DNA from: FLUQ01 sp031551515
GTDB lineage: Bacteria > Desulfobacterota > Desulfovibrionia > Desulfovibrionales > Desulfovibrionaceae
NCBI GenBank assembly: GCA_031551515.1
Contig: JAVBNL010000018.1
Span: 22,525-86,524, forward strand
Length of the DNA stretch: 64,000 bases
Direction: 5' to 3'
The notes beneath the pieces are model-generated. The model was not told where the DNA came from. It made no database searches and was given only the letters and a program-made list of their open reading frames with translations. Below are positions 24,723 through 33,660 of the stretch, one piece after another; the stretch's first letter is position 1, and each line of letters begins with the position of its first letter. A program made the translations under genes and the position numbers.

Positions 24723-25895
24723 ATGCGTGAAGTAGCAGTTATTGGAGTCGGGATGATTCGTTTCGGAAAGTACCTTGATAAAACCCCAAAGGATCTCGGC
24801 AGGACTGTCTGCTGGGAAGCCGTCAAAAATGCGGGCATCAATCCTCGCGAGATCGAAGCCGGGTATATGGGCAACGCCGCGGGCGGCGCCCTGACCAGCC
24901 AAACGATGGTTTTGGGCCAGGTGGTGTTCCGGGAAGTGGGCGTCACCGGCGTGCCCGTTCTTAACCTGGAAAACGCCTGCGCCAGCGGGTCGGCCGGTAT
25001 TTTTCAAGCATGGCACGACATCAAGGCCGGGTATTACGACACGGCCATTGTGGCCGGCGTTGAAAAGCTGTTCGCGGCCGACACCCAGAAAACCATGGCA
25101 GCGCTCGCCGGGGCCGGCGACTCGGAACTGGAGATGAGCGTCGGCGTCAACTTCCCGGCCCACTGGGCGCTTAGAGCCACCAAGCGGATGGAGCTTTTCG
25201 GCACCACGCGGCAGCATTTCGCCAAAATCACCATCAAGAACCACAAGAACGGATGCTACAATCCCCGTTCCCAGTACCAGAAAGAGTGCACCATGGAAGA
25301 GGTGCTGAACTCGAGAATGATCGCCACCCCCATGAGCCAGCTTGAATGCTCGCCCATCGGCGACGGCGCCGCCGCGGTCATTCTGTGCGAAGCCTCCAAG
25401 GCCAGGAAATACACAAACAAGCCCATAATCATCGCCGGTTGCGGCATGAGTTCCGGAGCGTACGAGGAAACGCGTGACATCACGTTCAACGACATTGAAC
25501 AGCGCGCAGCCGTCAAGGCTTTTGAAGCTTCCGGCATAGGCCCGAAGGAGATCTCATTTGCCGAAGTGCACGACTGCTTCACCATTGCCGAGATGATGCG
25601 CGTGGAAGGCATGGGCCTTTGCGAGCATGGTGAATACGATTCCCTCCTTGACAAGGGCGAGGTGGAAATAAACGGCCGTCTGCCCATCAATCCCAGCGGG
25701 GGGCTGCTGGCCAAGGGGCACCCCGTGGCGGCCACGGGCGTGGCCCAGATTTGCGAGCTTTTTTGGCAGATGCGTGAAGAAGCCGGCCAACGGCAAGTTG
25801 CTGACACTAAAGTGGGTCTGGCGCATTGCTCCGGCGGCGGCATAGCGGGTGACGGGGCTGTTTCCGTTGTCACCATTGCTAAAAAGGGTTTTTAA
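24723..25895 (+). CDS. SCP2-type thiolase (BbsB-like)
   Basis: A 390-residue thiolase with the acyl-accepting C86 in NACASG, HDCF (H283, C285) in place of NEAF, GHPVAATG (332-339) and CSGGG with C369. The HDCF version is that of the SCP2/SLP group. With the OB-fold partner just upstream, it probably cleaves a beta-ketoacyl-CoA by thiolysis, like BbsAB on benzoylsuccinyl-CoA. The direction and chain type are unknown. GAGGGAAGAAC precedes the ATG. Confidence 0.9.
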   Translation: MREVAVIGVGMIRFGKYLDKTPKDLGRTVCWEAVKNAGINPREIEAGYMGNAAGGALTSQTMVLGQVVFREVGVTGVPVLNLENACASGSAGIFQAWHDIKAGYYDTAIVAGVEKLFAADTQKTMAALAGAGDSELEMSVGVNFPAHWALRATKRMELFGTTRQHFAKITIKNHKNGCYNPRSQYQKECTMEEVLNSRMIATPMSQLECSPIGDGAAAVILCEASKARKYTNKPIIIAGCGMSSGAYEETRDITFNDIEQRAAVKAFEASGIGPKEISFAEVHDCFTIAEMMRVEGMGLCEHGEYDSLLDKGEVEINGRLPINPSGGLLAKGHPVAATGVAQICELFWQMREEAGQRQVADTKVGLAHCSGGGIAGDGAVSVVTIAKKGF

Positions 25896-25915
25896 AAAAC
25901 AGGATGGGTACGAAG

Positions 25916-26902
25916 ATGTCAAAAATCAGCACGAAACTGTTCAGCGTCATCTGCTTGTTGCTCACGGTTCTCATGTTTCCCGCTCAGGGTGCAGCCGCCC
26001 AAAAGCAAATCAAGCTCCGGCTGGGCCACGAAATGCCGGAAACACACGTGTATCATCTTGGCGCCCAGAAATTTGCCGACCTGTTGGCCCAGAAAACCAA
26101 TAACGCCATTACCGTTCAGATTTTCCCCAACGGCACCCTCGGCAAGCAGGCCCAGCTTCTTGACGGCCTGGCCATGGGCACGATCGACCTTGCTCTGACC
26201 AACACGGTCACGCTGGAAAAATATAACCCGCAGGTAAGCGTTCTGGCGCTGCCGTATCTTTTCCGTGACTGGGGTCATGTTTACAAAGTGGCCGATGGCG
26301 AGATCGGCAAAGAGCTCAATGCGGGGCTTGAAAAGAAAGGCATCACTGTTCTGGCGTTCCACCAGATCGGCGTAATTATCTTCAGCTCCATCAAGCCCGT
26401 CAACGGCCCTGGCGACGTCAAGGGCCTGAAGCTTCGCGTACAGCCCGGCCCGAGCTGGGTGGAGGTCGGCAAGGTGCTCGATTCCGTCGTCACGCCCACG
26501 GCGTATGGGGAAGTGTACACCGCCCTGCAGCTCGGCACCATTGACGTGCAATCGCAGTCCATCAGCAATGTGCTGAACAGCAAACACTATGAAGTGGCCA
26601 AATATATTGTGCTCAACAACATATCGTATTTCCTCGAGCCTCTTTCCATGAGCATGATGGTCTACGACAGAATGAGCCCGGCTCACAAGAAAGCGCTGAA
26701 AGAAGCCGCTCACGAATCCGCTGTCTGGCAGCGCAAGGCTGCCGGCGAAATGGAAGACGCCGACCTCAAGACCCTGCAGGAAAAGTACGGCGTCGTCGTG
26801 ACCAAGCCCAATCTGGATGAATGGCGGGCCGTGGTTTCGCCCATCCACCAGAAGCTCACCCATCTGGCCGGCACCATTCAACGTATTAACGAGGTGAAAT
26901 AA
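25916..26902 (+). CDS. dctP: TRAP transporter substrate-binding protein DctP
   Basis: A 328-residue periplasmic binding protein. It has a signal peptide of about 27 residues (KLFSVICLLLTVLMFPAQGAAA), then the DctP fold with KQIKLRLGHEMPETHVYHLGAQKFA and the conserved Arg that binds a carboxylate in GLKLRVQPGP. It captures an organic acid for the DctQM permease. The ATG at 25916 is preferred to 25904, which has no room for a ribosome-binding site. A strong stem-loop follows the gene. Confidence 0.92.
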   Translation: MSKISTKLFSVICLLLTVLMFPAQGAAAQKQIKLRLGHEMPETHVYHLGAQKFADLLAQKTNNAITVQIFPNGTLGKQAQLLDGLAMGTIDLALTNTVTLEKYNPQVSVLALPYLFRDWGHVYKVADGEIGKELNAGLEKKGITVLAFHQIGVIIFSSIKPVNGPGDVKGLKLRVQPGPSWVEVGKVLDSVVTPTAYGEVYTALQLGTIDVQSQSISNVLNSKHYEVAKYIVLNNISYFLEPLSMSMMVYDRMSPAHKKALKEAAHESAVWQRKAAGEMEDADLKTLQEKYGVVVTKPNLDEWRAVVSPIHQKLTHLAGTIQRINEVK

Positions 26903-26952
26903 TACGGTTACGCAGTCGGGAACACCGGCAGCGAAAAGCGCTGTCAGCCGTC

Positions 26953-26986
26953 AGGAGCCCGCCTTCCTCGGAAGGGGGCGGGTTCC
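26953..26986 (+). promoter_or_regulatory. Stem-loop between dctP and dctQ
   Basis: GGAGCCCGCCTTCC and GGAAGGGGGCGGGTTCC form a strong hairpin without a T-tract. Such elements after binding-protein genes usually stabilise the upstream mRNA or lower read-through, giving more DctP than permease. Confidence 0.65.
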
Positions 26987-27021
26987 ATAAGCATCCACTT
27001 CTTTTCAGGAGGTTCGGCATA

Positions 27022-27516
27022 GTGCTCCTAACATCCGTCAATGACAAAATTATCAAGTGCGTGAACGTGATCATCATACTTTCGATGATCTTGCTGGTCA
27101 CTTGCATTTCCCTGCAGATATTGAACAGATTCGTCCTGAAAGTGCCCATGCCCTGGACGGAAGAGTTCGCCCGGTACTTTTTCGTTTGGCTGGCCATGTT
27201 CGGCAGCGCCAAAGCCTTACGCGAAAAAAGCCATATTTTCGTGGACATATTGGACGTGCTGGTCAAGGGCGTCTTCTCCAAGGCCTGCGCCATCCTTGCC
27301 GATATCGTCTGCCTTATCTTCTCCGCCACACTCCTTTATGTGAGCATTCCTTGGATAATCAAGAACTTTGATGTGGGAACGGAAAGCGTCCCCTCGCTCA
27401 GCATGGGGATGTTTTATCTTTGCATTCCCCTGTCGGCCGTGCTTTTGATCCTTTTTGGGGTTGAAGTATTCATCATGCGCGTCAAGACGCCTGTGAAAAA
27501 AGCGGAGGAGGATTAA
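27022..27516 (+). CDS. dctQ: TRAP transporter small permease DctQ
   Basis: A 164-residue membrane protein with four helices and the family signature around PMPWTEEFARYFFVWLAMFG. It forms the small membrane subunit of the TRAP transporter with DctM. It starts with GTG, nine bases after AGGAGG. The gene ends two bases before dctM. Confidence 0.9.
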   Translation: MLLTSVNDKIIKCVNVIIILSMILLVTCISLQILNRFVLKVPMPWTEEFARYFFVWLAMFGSAKALREKSHIFVDILDVLVKGVFSKACAILADIVCLIFSATLLYVSIPWIIKNFDVGTESVPSLSMGMFYLCIPLSAVLLILFGVEVFIMRVKTPVKKAEED

Positions 27517-27518
27517 TC

Positions 27519-28811
27519 ATGGCAATGCTGTTGCTCATATCCTTTGTGATTTTTGCAGGGATCGGCGTACCCATAGCCATCTCGCTGATCATGACCACGG
27601 TTGCCTATTTCATATCCCAGGATGAACTGTTCTACATCCAGGTCATCGCGCCCCGCCTGTTCGGGGGCATCAGTTCTTTTGAACTGCTGGCCATTCCCAT
27701 GTTCATCCTTTCGGGCGACCTGCTCTTCGAAGGCAAGGTCTCCAAGTCCCTTGTGGATCTGGCCAACGCTCTTGTCGGGCACATCAGGGGGTCCATGGCC
27801 ATCGTGACGACGCTTGCCTGCATGTTCTTCGGCGCGGTATCCGGCTCCGGCCCGGCCACGGCCGCGGCCGTCGGCTCCGTTGTGGCCCCGGAAATGGAAA
27901 AATCGGGTTATGACAAGGCGTTCACCGCGGCGGTCATCACGGCTTCCGGCCCTTTGGGCGTGTTGATCCCGCCGAGTATCCTGATGGTCGTGTACGGCGT
28001 TGTGACCAACACCTCCATCGGCGCCCTGTTGGTGGCCGGCATAGGTCCGGGCATCACCTACGGCGCTTTTCTGATCGTCTACGAATGGTATGTGTGCAAA
28101 AAACGCGGGTACGGCCTCGTGGGCACGAAATTTTCTCTCGCCAACGTCCTGGTTGCCATGAAGAATGCCGTCTGGGCGCTGCTTATTCCCGTGATCATCC
28201 TCGGGGGCATTTACAGCGGCATGTTCACCCCCACCGAAGCCGCGGGCGTTTCCGTTATTTACGCGTTGTTTGTCGGGGTTTGCGTCCTCCGCACGCTCAA
28301 TTTGCGAAATTTGCCCGTTATTCTCCTCAACAGCAGTGTGACCACCGCCACGATCATGCTGATCGTGGGCGGCGTGGCCTGCCTCAGCTGGGTGCTGACC
28401 CGCGAACAGATTCCGGAAATGCTTACTGAAGCGGCTTTGCACAGCGTTTCCTCGCCGCTCATGTTCCTGCTCATTTGCAACGTGATTTTGCTGTTCGCCG
28501 GCATGATTGAAAACGGCTCGGCCTGCATCCTGCTGCTGGCGCCGCTCATGTTCCCCGTATCGCAGGAGTACGGCATCGACCCGGTATATTTCGGCGCCAT
28601 CATGGTGGCCAACCTGGCCATAGGCATGATGACGCCGCCGGTGGCGACAACGCTTTATGTGGCGGCCAAAGTCTCGAACATATCTTTCAGCAGGCTGATA
28701 CCGGAGGTCATACCCTTCTGCTTTGTCCTGCTGGCGGCCATGGCCGTGCTGATAGCCTTCCCGGCCATCACCATGACCCTTCCCCTGGCGGTTTTCGGCG
28801 GTAAATGGTGA
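27519..28811 (+). CDS. dctM: TRAP transporter large permease DctM
   Basis: A 430-residue inner-membrane protein with about 12 helices. Segments such as FAGIGVPIAISLIM, ACMFFGAVSGSGPATAAAVG and GPLGVLIPPSILMVVYG are DctM signatures. It is the sodium-driven transport subunit. Its last bases overlap the frame of the next gene, whose true ATG is 45 bases further. Confidence 0.93.
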   Translation: MAMLLLISFVIFAGIGVPIAISLIMTTVAYFISQDELFYIQVIAPRLFGGISSFELLAIPMFILSGDLLFEGKVSKSLVDLANALVGHIRGSMAIVTTLACMFFGAVSGSGPATAAAVGSVVAPEMEKSGYDKAFTAAVITASGPLGVLIPPSILMVVYGVVTNTSIGALLVAGIGPGITYGAFLIVYEWYVCKKRGYGLVGTKFSLANVLVAMKNAVWALLIPVIILGGIYSGMFTPTEAAGVSVIYALFVGVCVLRTLNLRNLPVILLNSSVTTATIMLIVGGVACLSWVLTREQIPEMLTEAALHSVSSPLMFLLICNVILLFAGMIENGSACILLLAPLMFPVSQEYGIDPVYFGAIMVANLAIGMMTPPVATTLYVAAKVSNISFSRLIPEVIPFCFVLLAAMAVLIAFPAITMTLPLAVFGGKW

Positions 28812-28855
28812 CGTTGCCGACTCGTCCTTTGACCGTCTTACGCAGGAGCCGTGCC

Positions 28856-30052
28856 ATGCCTCAAGCCTTTTACCGGCAGATGGCCGAACAGTTGGAAACC
28901 ATAAAATCCGAAGGGCTGTACAAGGAAGAACGCGTCATAGTCTCCGCGCAGCAGGCCGCCATCGTGGTGGCCGACGGTTCGCGGGTCATCAACTTCTGCG
29001 CCAACAACTATCTCGGTCTGGCCAACCACCCGGAGCTTGTCGCCGCCGCCATGCAAGGCATGGAAAGCCACGGGTTCGGCGTTGCTTCCGTGCGGTTTAT
29101 CTGCGGCACCCAGGACATTCACAAGGAGCTGGAACGGCAGCTTGCCGCCTTTCTCGGCACGGAGGACGCCATCCTGTACTCCTCCTGCTTTGACGCCAAC
29201 GGAGGGCTGTTCGAGACGCTTATGGACGAGGAGGACGCCATAATTTCCGATGCGCTGAATCATGCGTCCATCATTGACGGCATCCGCCTGAGCAAGGCGA
29301 AGCGCTACCGTTACGCCAACAACGACATGAATGAACTGAAGCTGCGGCTTGAAGAGGCAAGGGCGCGGGGCACCCGCCACATAATGATCGCGACGGACGG
29401 CGTTTTTTCCATGGACGGCGTCATCGCCGACCTCAAGGGCATTTGCGCCCTGGCGGACCAATATGATGCCCTGGTCATGGTTGATGATTCGCATGCCGTG
29501 GGCTTCGTGGGGGCCACGGGGCGCGGCACGCACGAATACTGCGGCGTCATGGACCGGGTGGACATTATCACCGGAACCCTGGGCAAGGCTCTGGGCGGTG
29601 CTTCAGGAGGCTATACGGCCGCTCGCGGGGAAATCGTCGGCTGGCTTCGCCAACGGTCGCGGCCGTATCTCTTTTCCAATTCTTTGGCCCCGGCCGTTGT
29701 CGCCGCATCCACCAAAGCTCTGGAAATGCTTCGCCAAAGCGATGGCCTGCGTGAACGGCTGTGGGAAAATACCCGTATTTTCCGAGAAAAAATGGCTGCC
29801 GCCGGGTTTACTCTGGCCGGAGCGGACCACGCCATTATCCCGGTCATGCTGGGAGACGCCGAACTTGCCGGGAATTTTGCCGCCCGTCTGCAAAAGGAGG
29901 GCATTTACGTTACCGGATTTTCGTATCCGGTTGTTCCCAAAGGACAGGCGCGCATCCGCGCGCAGATGTCGGCGGGACACACCGGGGAGCAGGTCGAACG
30001 CGCCGTTGCCGCGTTCATCCGCGTCGGGCGGGAACTGGGGGTCATTACATAA
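28856..30052 (+). CDS. kbl: Glycine C-acetyltransferase (2-amino-3-ketobutyrate CoA ligase)
   Basis: A 398-residue PLP enzyme, the same length as E. coli Kbl and very similar to it along its length (INFCANNYLGLANHPEL, SHGFGVASVRFICGTQD, DDSHAVGF). The PLP lysine is in TGTLGKALGGASGG. It cleaves 2-amino-3-oxobutyrate with CoA to glycine and acetyl-CoA. The ATG at 28856 has CAGGAG upstream. The usual partner threonine dehydrogenase (tdh) is not in this window. The gene is the last of the sigma-54 operon, which suggests the pathway yields an amino-keto acid. Confidence 0.93.
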   Translation: MPQAFYRQMAEQLETIKSEGLYKEERVIVSAQQAAIVVADGSRVINFCANNYLGLANHPELVAAAMQGMESHGFGVASVRFICGTQDIHKELERQLAAFLGTEDAILYSSCFDANGGLFETLMDEEDAIISDALNHASIIDGIRLSKAKRYRYANNDMNELKLRLEEARARGTRHIMIATDGVFSMDGVIADLKGICALADQYDALVMVDDSHAVGFVGATGRGTHEYCGVMDRVDIITGTLGKALGGASGGYTAARGEIVGWLRQRSRPYLFSNSLAPAVVAASTKALEMLRQSDGLRERLWENTRIFREKMAAAGFTLAGADHAIIPVMLGDAELAGNFAARLQKEGIYVTGFSYPVVPKGQARIRAQMSAGHTGEQVERAVAAFIRVGRELGVIT

Positions 30053-30117
30053 TCCACCGCGGCAAGGAGTTTCAATGGAGTAGGCGGGTTCGGCCCCTCT
30101 TGTATACGCCATGCGGG

Positions 30118-31833
30118 TCAGCGCCAGGCAAAGACCATATGCTCCGCATACGCGGCCGTGAAAGCGGGGTCATTCGCCAATTCGAGGGTTCGTACGGTTT
30201 CGGCCCAGGCCAGGCTTTGTTCCCGCGTTTGCCGCCGGTCCAGAAAAAGCCGCGCCCCGGCCAGCGCGGTGTTGCCCGGCGCGCGGACTTTGGCGGCGAA
30301 GCCGGGCGGAATGAAACCGAGGTCTTCCAGCGCGTCCGCCGGCACGTGCGTGCCTAAAGCGCCCGCGAAATACAGGGCCGTCAGTTTCGAAGGGGCAAGG
30401 CCCGCTTCGGCCAGCAGCCTTGATACGGCCAGGCTGAAGGCCGCTTTGACTTTCAGGATTTCTTCCACGTCGGAAGCGGCCAGGTACATGCGGCCGGGCA
30501 GGCGCAGGCGGGCTTCGCCCGCGTCTTTGCGTTCCGCCGTGCCGATGCGGTCAGCCAGGCGGCCGTTGGCAGCGTTTCCGGCAAAAAAACCTTCCGGCGT
30601 CAGCAGCCCCGACTTGCGCAGGGCCTGCAGCAGCGACAAATACCCGGCTGCCGTAATGCCGCCGGGCGCGGTGTCGCCCAGCACGCGCGGCTGCAGGCCC
30701 AGGGGCGTGACGCTGTATGCCGTGACCGCGCCGAAGCGGGCCGCCGTGCCGAAAGTCAGGTTGATGCCTTCCAGGGCCGGGCCCAGGGGCACACTGGCGG
30801 CCAGCGTTTCTTCGGGCGAAAGCGCCAGCAGACACTCGCCGTTGGTGCCCATGTCGGCGAAAAGGAAGGGAAAGCGCGGCGCATCCTGTGCGGGATCAAA
30901 GAGCAGGGCCGCGTAGCCCGCGCTGATATCCCCGCCGATAAAGGGCGAAATTTGCGGCGGCACCCACAGGGGCGGCAGATTGGGCAGCGTTTCAGCGCGG
31001 CCGCCGGCATAGTCCAGGCGGTAGGGCGCACGGGCGAGACCCGCCGTGTCTTTGCCTAAAGTAATGGCGGTCATGGCCGGGTTGGCCGCCAGGCAGAGTT
31101 CCGTAACCGGCCCCAGCCCTTCGCAAATGCGGGCAAGCGCGTTTACGGTCAGGCCTTGCAGGGTTTGCGCGCCCGCGGATGTCGCGGCATAGGCCAGGCG
31201 CGACATTACGTCGCTGCCCGCGCCCATTTGGGGATTTATCATTACCCCGGCAGCGGAGGGGCTCTCTTCGCCCGCGTTCGCCGGGGAATTTTTTGCGCCG
31301 CCAGCGCTCGCGGCCAGCCAGTGCAGCGAAGTGGTGCCCAGGTCCACGGCCAGCTTCAGGCCAGCGAAAGAAGAGGTCGTTCCCTTTTCCGCCGCGCAAA
31401 TGGATTGTGCCGAGCGGTCCGGGTCAGCGCGCCCCGTGCGGTCCGGGCGGGCAGTGTTTTCTTGATTCTCTTTTTCCCCGGCGTAGGGCGCGGGCGGCGG
31501 CAGCAGCACATGCATGCCCGGCGCCGGGGCATGGCGGCAGGACAGCCGCCAGCCGTCTTCAATGTCGTGGTGCGAGAGAACGTCATGCTCGATGGGCAGG
31601 GGCTCAGGCGTTTCGGAAAGAAACCGCACCCGGCAGCGGCCGCAGCGGCCCAGGCCGGAACACAGGGCGGGCGGCGAAACCAGGCCGGAAAGGTATATGA
31701 CCTGGGCCAGGGTCGCGCCGGTCGCACTGGGCGGATCCGGCAAGGGAATGCGCTCGTCAACGAGCCCGGCAGCGCCAGTCGTGGCGCTCGCGCCGCTCGC
31801 GCCGCCTTGTCGGCGTATGGTCAGATACTGCAT
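30118..31833 (-). CDS. Ferredoxin-domain ASKHA/DUF4445 protein, RACo-like corrinoid activation ATPase
   Basis: A 571-residue protein. The N-terminal domain binds a 2Fe-2S cluster (C58, C64, C67, C99 in a C-x5-C-x2-C-x31-C arrangement). The ATPase part begins with LAVDLGTTSLHW at about residue 160, and a DUF4445 region follows. RACo-type proteins use ATP to reduce and reactivate corrinoid proteins of methyltransferase systems. No corrinoid protein or methyltransferase is encoded in this window. The frame stays open for hundreds of codons upstream, but the ATG at 31833, with TGGAGA before it, matches the ferredoxin domain start. Confidence 0.85.
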   Translation of the reverse strand: MQYLTIRRQGGASGASATTGAAGLVDERIPLPDPPSATGATLAQVIYLSGLVSPPALCSGLGRCGRCRVRFLSETPEPLPIEHDVLSHHDIEDGWRLSCRHAPAPGMHVLLPPPAPYAGEKENQENTARPDRTGRADPDRSAQSICAAEKGTTSSFAGLKLAVDLGTTSLHWLAASAGGAKNSPANAGEESPSAAGVMINPQMGAGSDVMSRLAYAATSAGAQTLQGLTVNALARICEGLGPVTELCLAANPAMTAITLGKDTAGLARAPYRLDYAGGRAETLPNLPPLWVPPQISPFIGGDISAGYAALLFDPAQDAPRFPFLFADMGTNGECLLALSPEETLAASVPLGPALEGINLTFGTAARFGAVTAYSVTPLGLQPRVLGDTAPGGITAAGYLSLLQALRKSGLLTPEGFFAGNAANGRLADRIGTAERKDAGEARLRLPGRMYLAASDVEEILKVKAAFSLAVSRLLAEAGLAPSKLTALYFAGALGTHVPADALEDLGFIPPGFAAKVRAPGNTALAGARLFLDRRQTREQSLAWAETVRTLELANDPAFTAAYAEHMVFAWR

Positions 31834-31950
31834 GGCGTCTCCAGGCCGGACCATGCCAGAAAAGACGCGCCTGCGAAAGGGGCGGCCGGTGAGACTGACG
31901 CGGCCAGCGCGACCGGCGCACGGAAATTCGCCAAGCTCCGCACGGCGTGT

Positions 31951-31966
31951 TGGCCTCCTTTTTGCA
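31951..31966 (+). promoter_or_regulatory. Sigma-54 promoter of fliM
   Basis: TGGCCTCCTTTTTGCA has GG and GC separated by ten bases (31952-31953 and 31964-31965). The expected start is near 31977, about 100 bases before fliM. Sigma-54 control of mid-class flagellar genes is common in polarly flagellated bacteria. Confidence 0.8.
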
Positions 31967-32079
31967 TCATTTCTATTCACGCGATGGTATTGTAACGGCG
32001 CGGCCCCCCGCGATTGACCTGGCCGCCTGAACTGCCTATGGTACCAAGCAGAAAAGCGAATGAACGTGAAGGAAAGCGC

Positions 32080-33060
32080 ATGAACAAAATTTTGGCGCAG
32101 GACGAGGTGGATGCCCTGCTCAGAGGGCTCTCCGGCGGAGAAATCGATTCGAGCGCGGACGTGCCGGCCGACGATTCCGGCATCGTGCCCTTTGACCTTG
32201 CCAATCAGGACCGCATTATCCGCGGGCGCATGCCCGTTCTGGAAATAGTCAACGACCGTTTTTCGCGGCTGTGCACCAGCGCGCTTTCGAACATCGTGCG
32301 CAAACGGGTGGAAGTGAACCCCATTTCCATCGACATGACGAAATTCGGCGATTTCATGCGTTCGCTTCCCGTGCCCACCAGCATCAACATATTCAAGATG
32401 GACCCCTTGCGCGGCAACGCCATCATGGTTGTGGACGCGCGCCTGGTCTTCGCCCTGGTTGAAAGCTTTTTCGGCGGCCAGGGCAGCCACCCCAAGATCG
32501 AAGGGCGGGAATTCACCCGCATAGAACAGGCCATTGTGGACCGGGTGATCAAAATCGCCCTGGCCAACATGGAAGATTCGTGGAAACCCGTGCACGACGT
32601 CAGCCTTGAGCTGGTGCGCTCGGAAATCAACCCCCAGTTCGCGGCCATCGTGCCGCCCAGCGACGTGGTGGTGGTCATCACCTTTGAGGTGGAACTTGAA
32701 ACCGCCATCGGTTCGCTGACCATCTGCCTGCCTTATGCGACCATTGAACCCATCCGTTCCAAGTTGCACGCCAGTTTTCAGACCGAACGCCTTGAAGTGG
32801 ACCACGCCTGGGTGGCCCGGCTGAAAGAGCGGCTGCTGGAAACCCCCGTGGAGGTCAAGGTGCGCTTCGGCGATACGAAAATCTCCAGTAACCAGTTGCT
32901 TGAACTGCAAATAGGCGACGTGATCCTGCTGGATACCGATACCGATGATCTTCTGGAAATCACCGTGGGCGGCATCAACAAGTTCTGGGGCATTTGCGGC
33001 ACGGTGAAGGGCAACAAGGCCTTTCAGATCATCCGCGAAGAAGAGCCGAAAAGCGCCTGA
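32080..33060 (+). CDS. fliM: Flagellar motor switch protein FliM
   Basis: A 326-residue C-ring protein. The N-terminal KILAQDEVDALLRGL is the CheY-P-binding motif. The middle domain carries the GGQG segment (ESFFGGQGSHPKIEGREFTRIEQ), and the C-terminal SpoA domain is at residues about 250-320. FliM sets rotor direction in the C-ring. The ATG at 32080 has GAAGGAAA upstream and matches the conserved N-terminus. It stands apart from any other flagellar gene here. Confidence 0.95.
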   Translation: MNKILAQDEVDALLRGLSGGEIDSSADVPADDSGIVPFDLANQDRIIRGRMPVLEIVNDRFSRLCTSALSNIVRKRVEVNPISIDMTKFGDFMRSLPVPTSINIFKMDPLRGNAIMVVDARLVFALVESFFGGQGSHPKIEGREFTRIEQAIVDRVIKIALANMEDSWKPVHDVSLELVRSEINPQFAAIVPPSDVVVVITFEVELETAIGSLTICLPYATIEPIRSKLHASFQTERLEVDHAWVARLKERLLETPVEVKVRFGDTKISSNQLLELQIGDVILLDTDTDDLLEITVGGINKFWGICGTVKGNKAFQIIREEEPKSA

Positions 33061-33160
33061 CGGGCCTTTGCCCCCGCCGCATATCAACGGCTAGGCAAAC
33101 GCGTCGAAACAGCGTACAGTGCCCGGATAATACTTCATCTTGCCTTGCGACAGGAGCTGT

Positions 33161-33592
33161 ATGAAACAGGCACTCAGAGTTTTTACCGATTATATTTTGT
33201 CCCACGGTCTGAAATTTACCCCCCAGCGCCGGCTCATCGCCGACGTCTTCTTGAAACAGGAAGGCCATTTGAGCACCGAAGAGCTGTATGACTTCGTGCG
33301 CAAGGCCGACCCGTCGGTGGGGCAGGCCACCGTGTACCGCACGCTGAAATTGTTTTGCGACTCGGGCCTGGCCAAAGAAATGCACTTCGGCGACGGCGTG
33401 GCCCGCTATGAAAAAACTTTCGGCGCGACCCACCACGACCACCTTATCTGCGTGGCCTGCGGCAAAAAACTGGAAGTTGTGGACGAGAAGATCGAGCGCC
33501 TGCAGGAAGAGTTGGCTGCCCGCAACGGGTTTTTGCTGACCTCGCACCACATGTACCTGTACGGCCTGTGCGGCAGCTGTCGTAAGAAATAG
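33161..33592 (+). CDS. fur: Ferric uptake regulator (Fur) family protein
   Basis: A 143-residue metalloregulator. The winged helix is at residues about 15-85 (KFTPQRRLIADVFLKQ, GQATVYRTLKLF). The metal sites are HHDH (91-94), C97 and C100, C137 and C140. This is the classical Fur arrangement with the structural zinc CxxC pairs. It most likely represses iron uptake genes with Fe2+. GGAG lies upstream of the ATG, and an intrinsic terminator follows. Confidence 0.9.
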   Translation: MKQALRVFTDYILSHGLKFTPQRRLIADVFLKQEGHLSTEELYDFVRKADPSVGQATVYRTLKLFCDSGLAKEMHFGDGVARYEKTFGATHHDHLICVACGKKLEVVDEKIERLQEELAARNGFLLTSHHMYLYGLCGSCRKK

Positions 33593-33615
33593 CCGCGGCT
33601 ATGCACAATATAAAG

Positions 33616-33650
33616 CCGAAGAAGCGCTGCCGCGTTTCTTCGGTTTTTTT
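33616..33650 (+). terminator. Intrinsic terminator of fur
   Basis: CCGAAGAA (33616-33623) pairs with TTCTTCGG (33636-33643), followed by seven T residues. It overlaps the 3' end region of the convergent comF-like gene. Confidence 0.88.
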
Positions 33651-33660
33651 CATGGCGAGG

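Noticed and set aside
31834..33087. N-terminal extension of the RACo-like frame to 989 codons
   Set aside because: The extension runs antisense through fliM and precedes the ferredoxin domain start; the ATG at 31833 has a ribosome-binding site.
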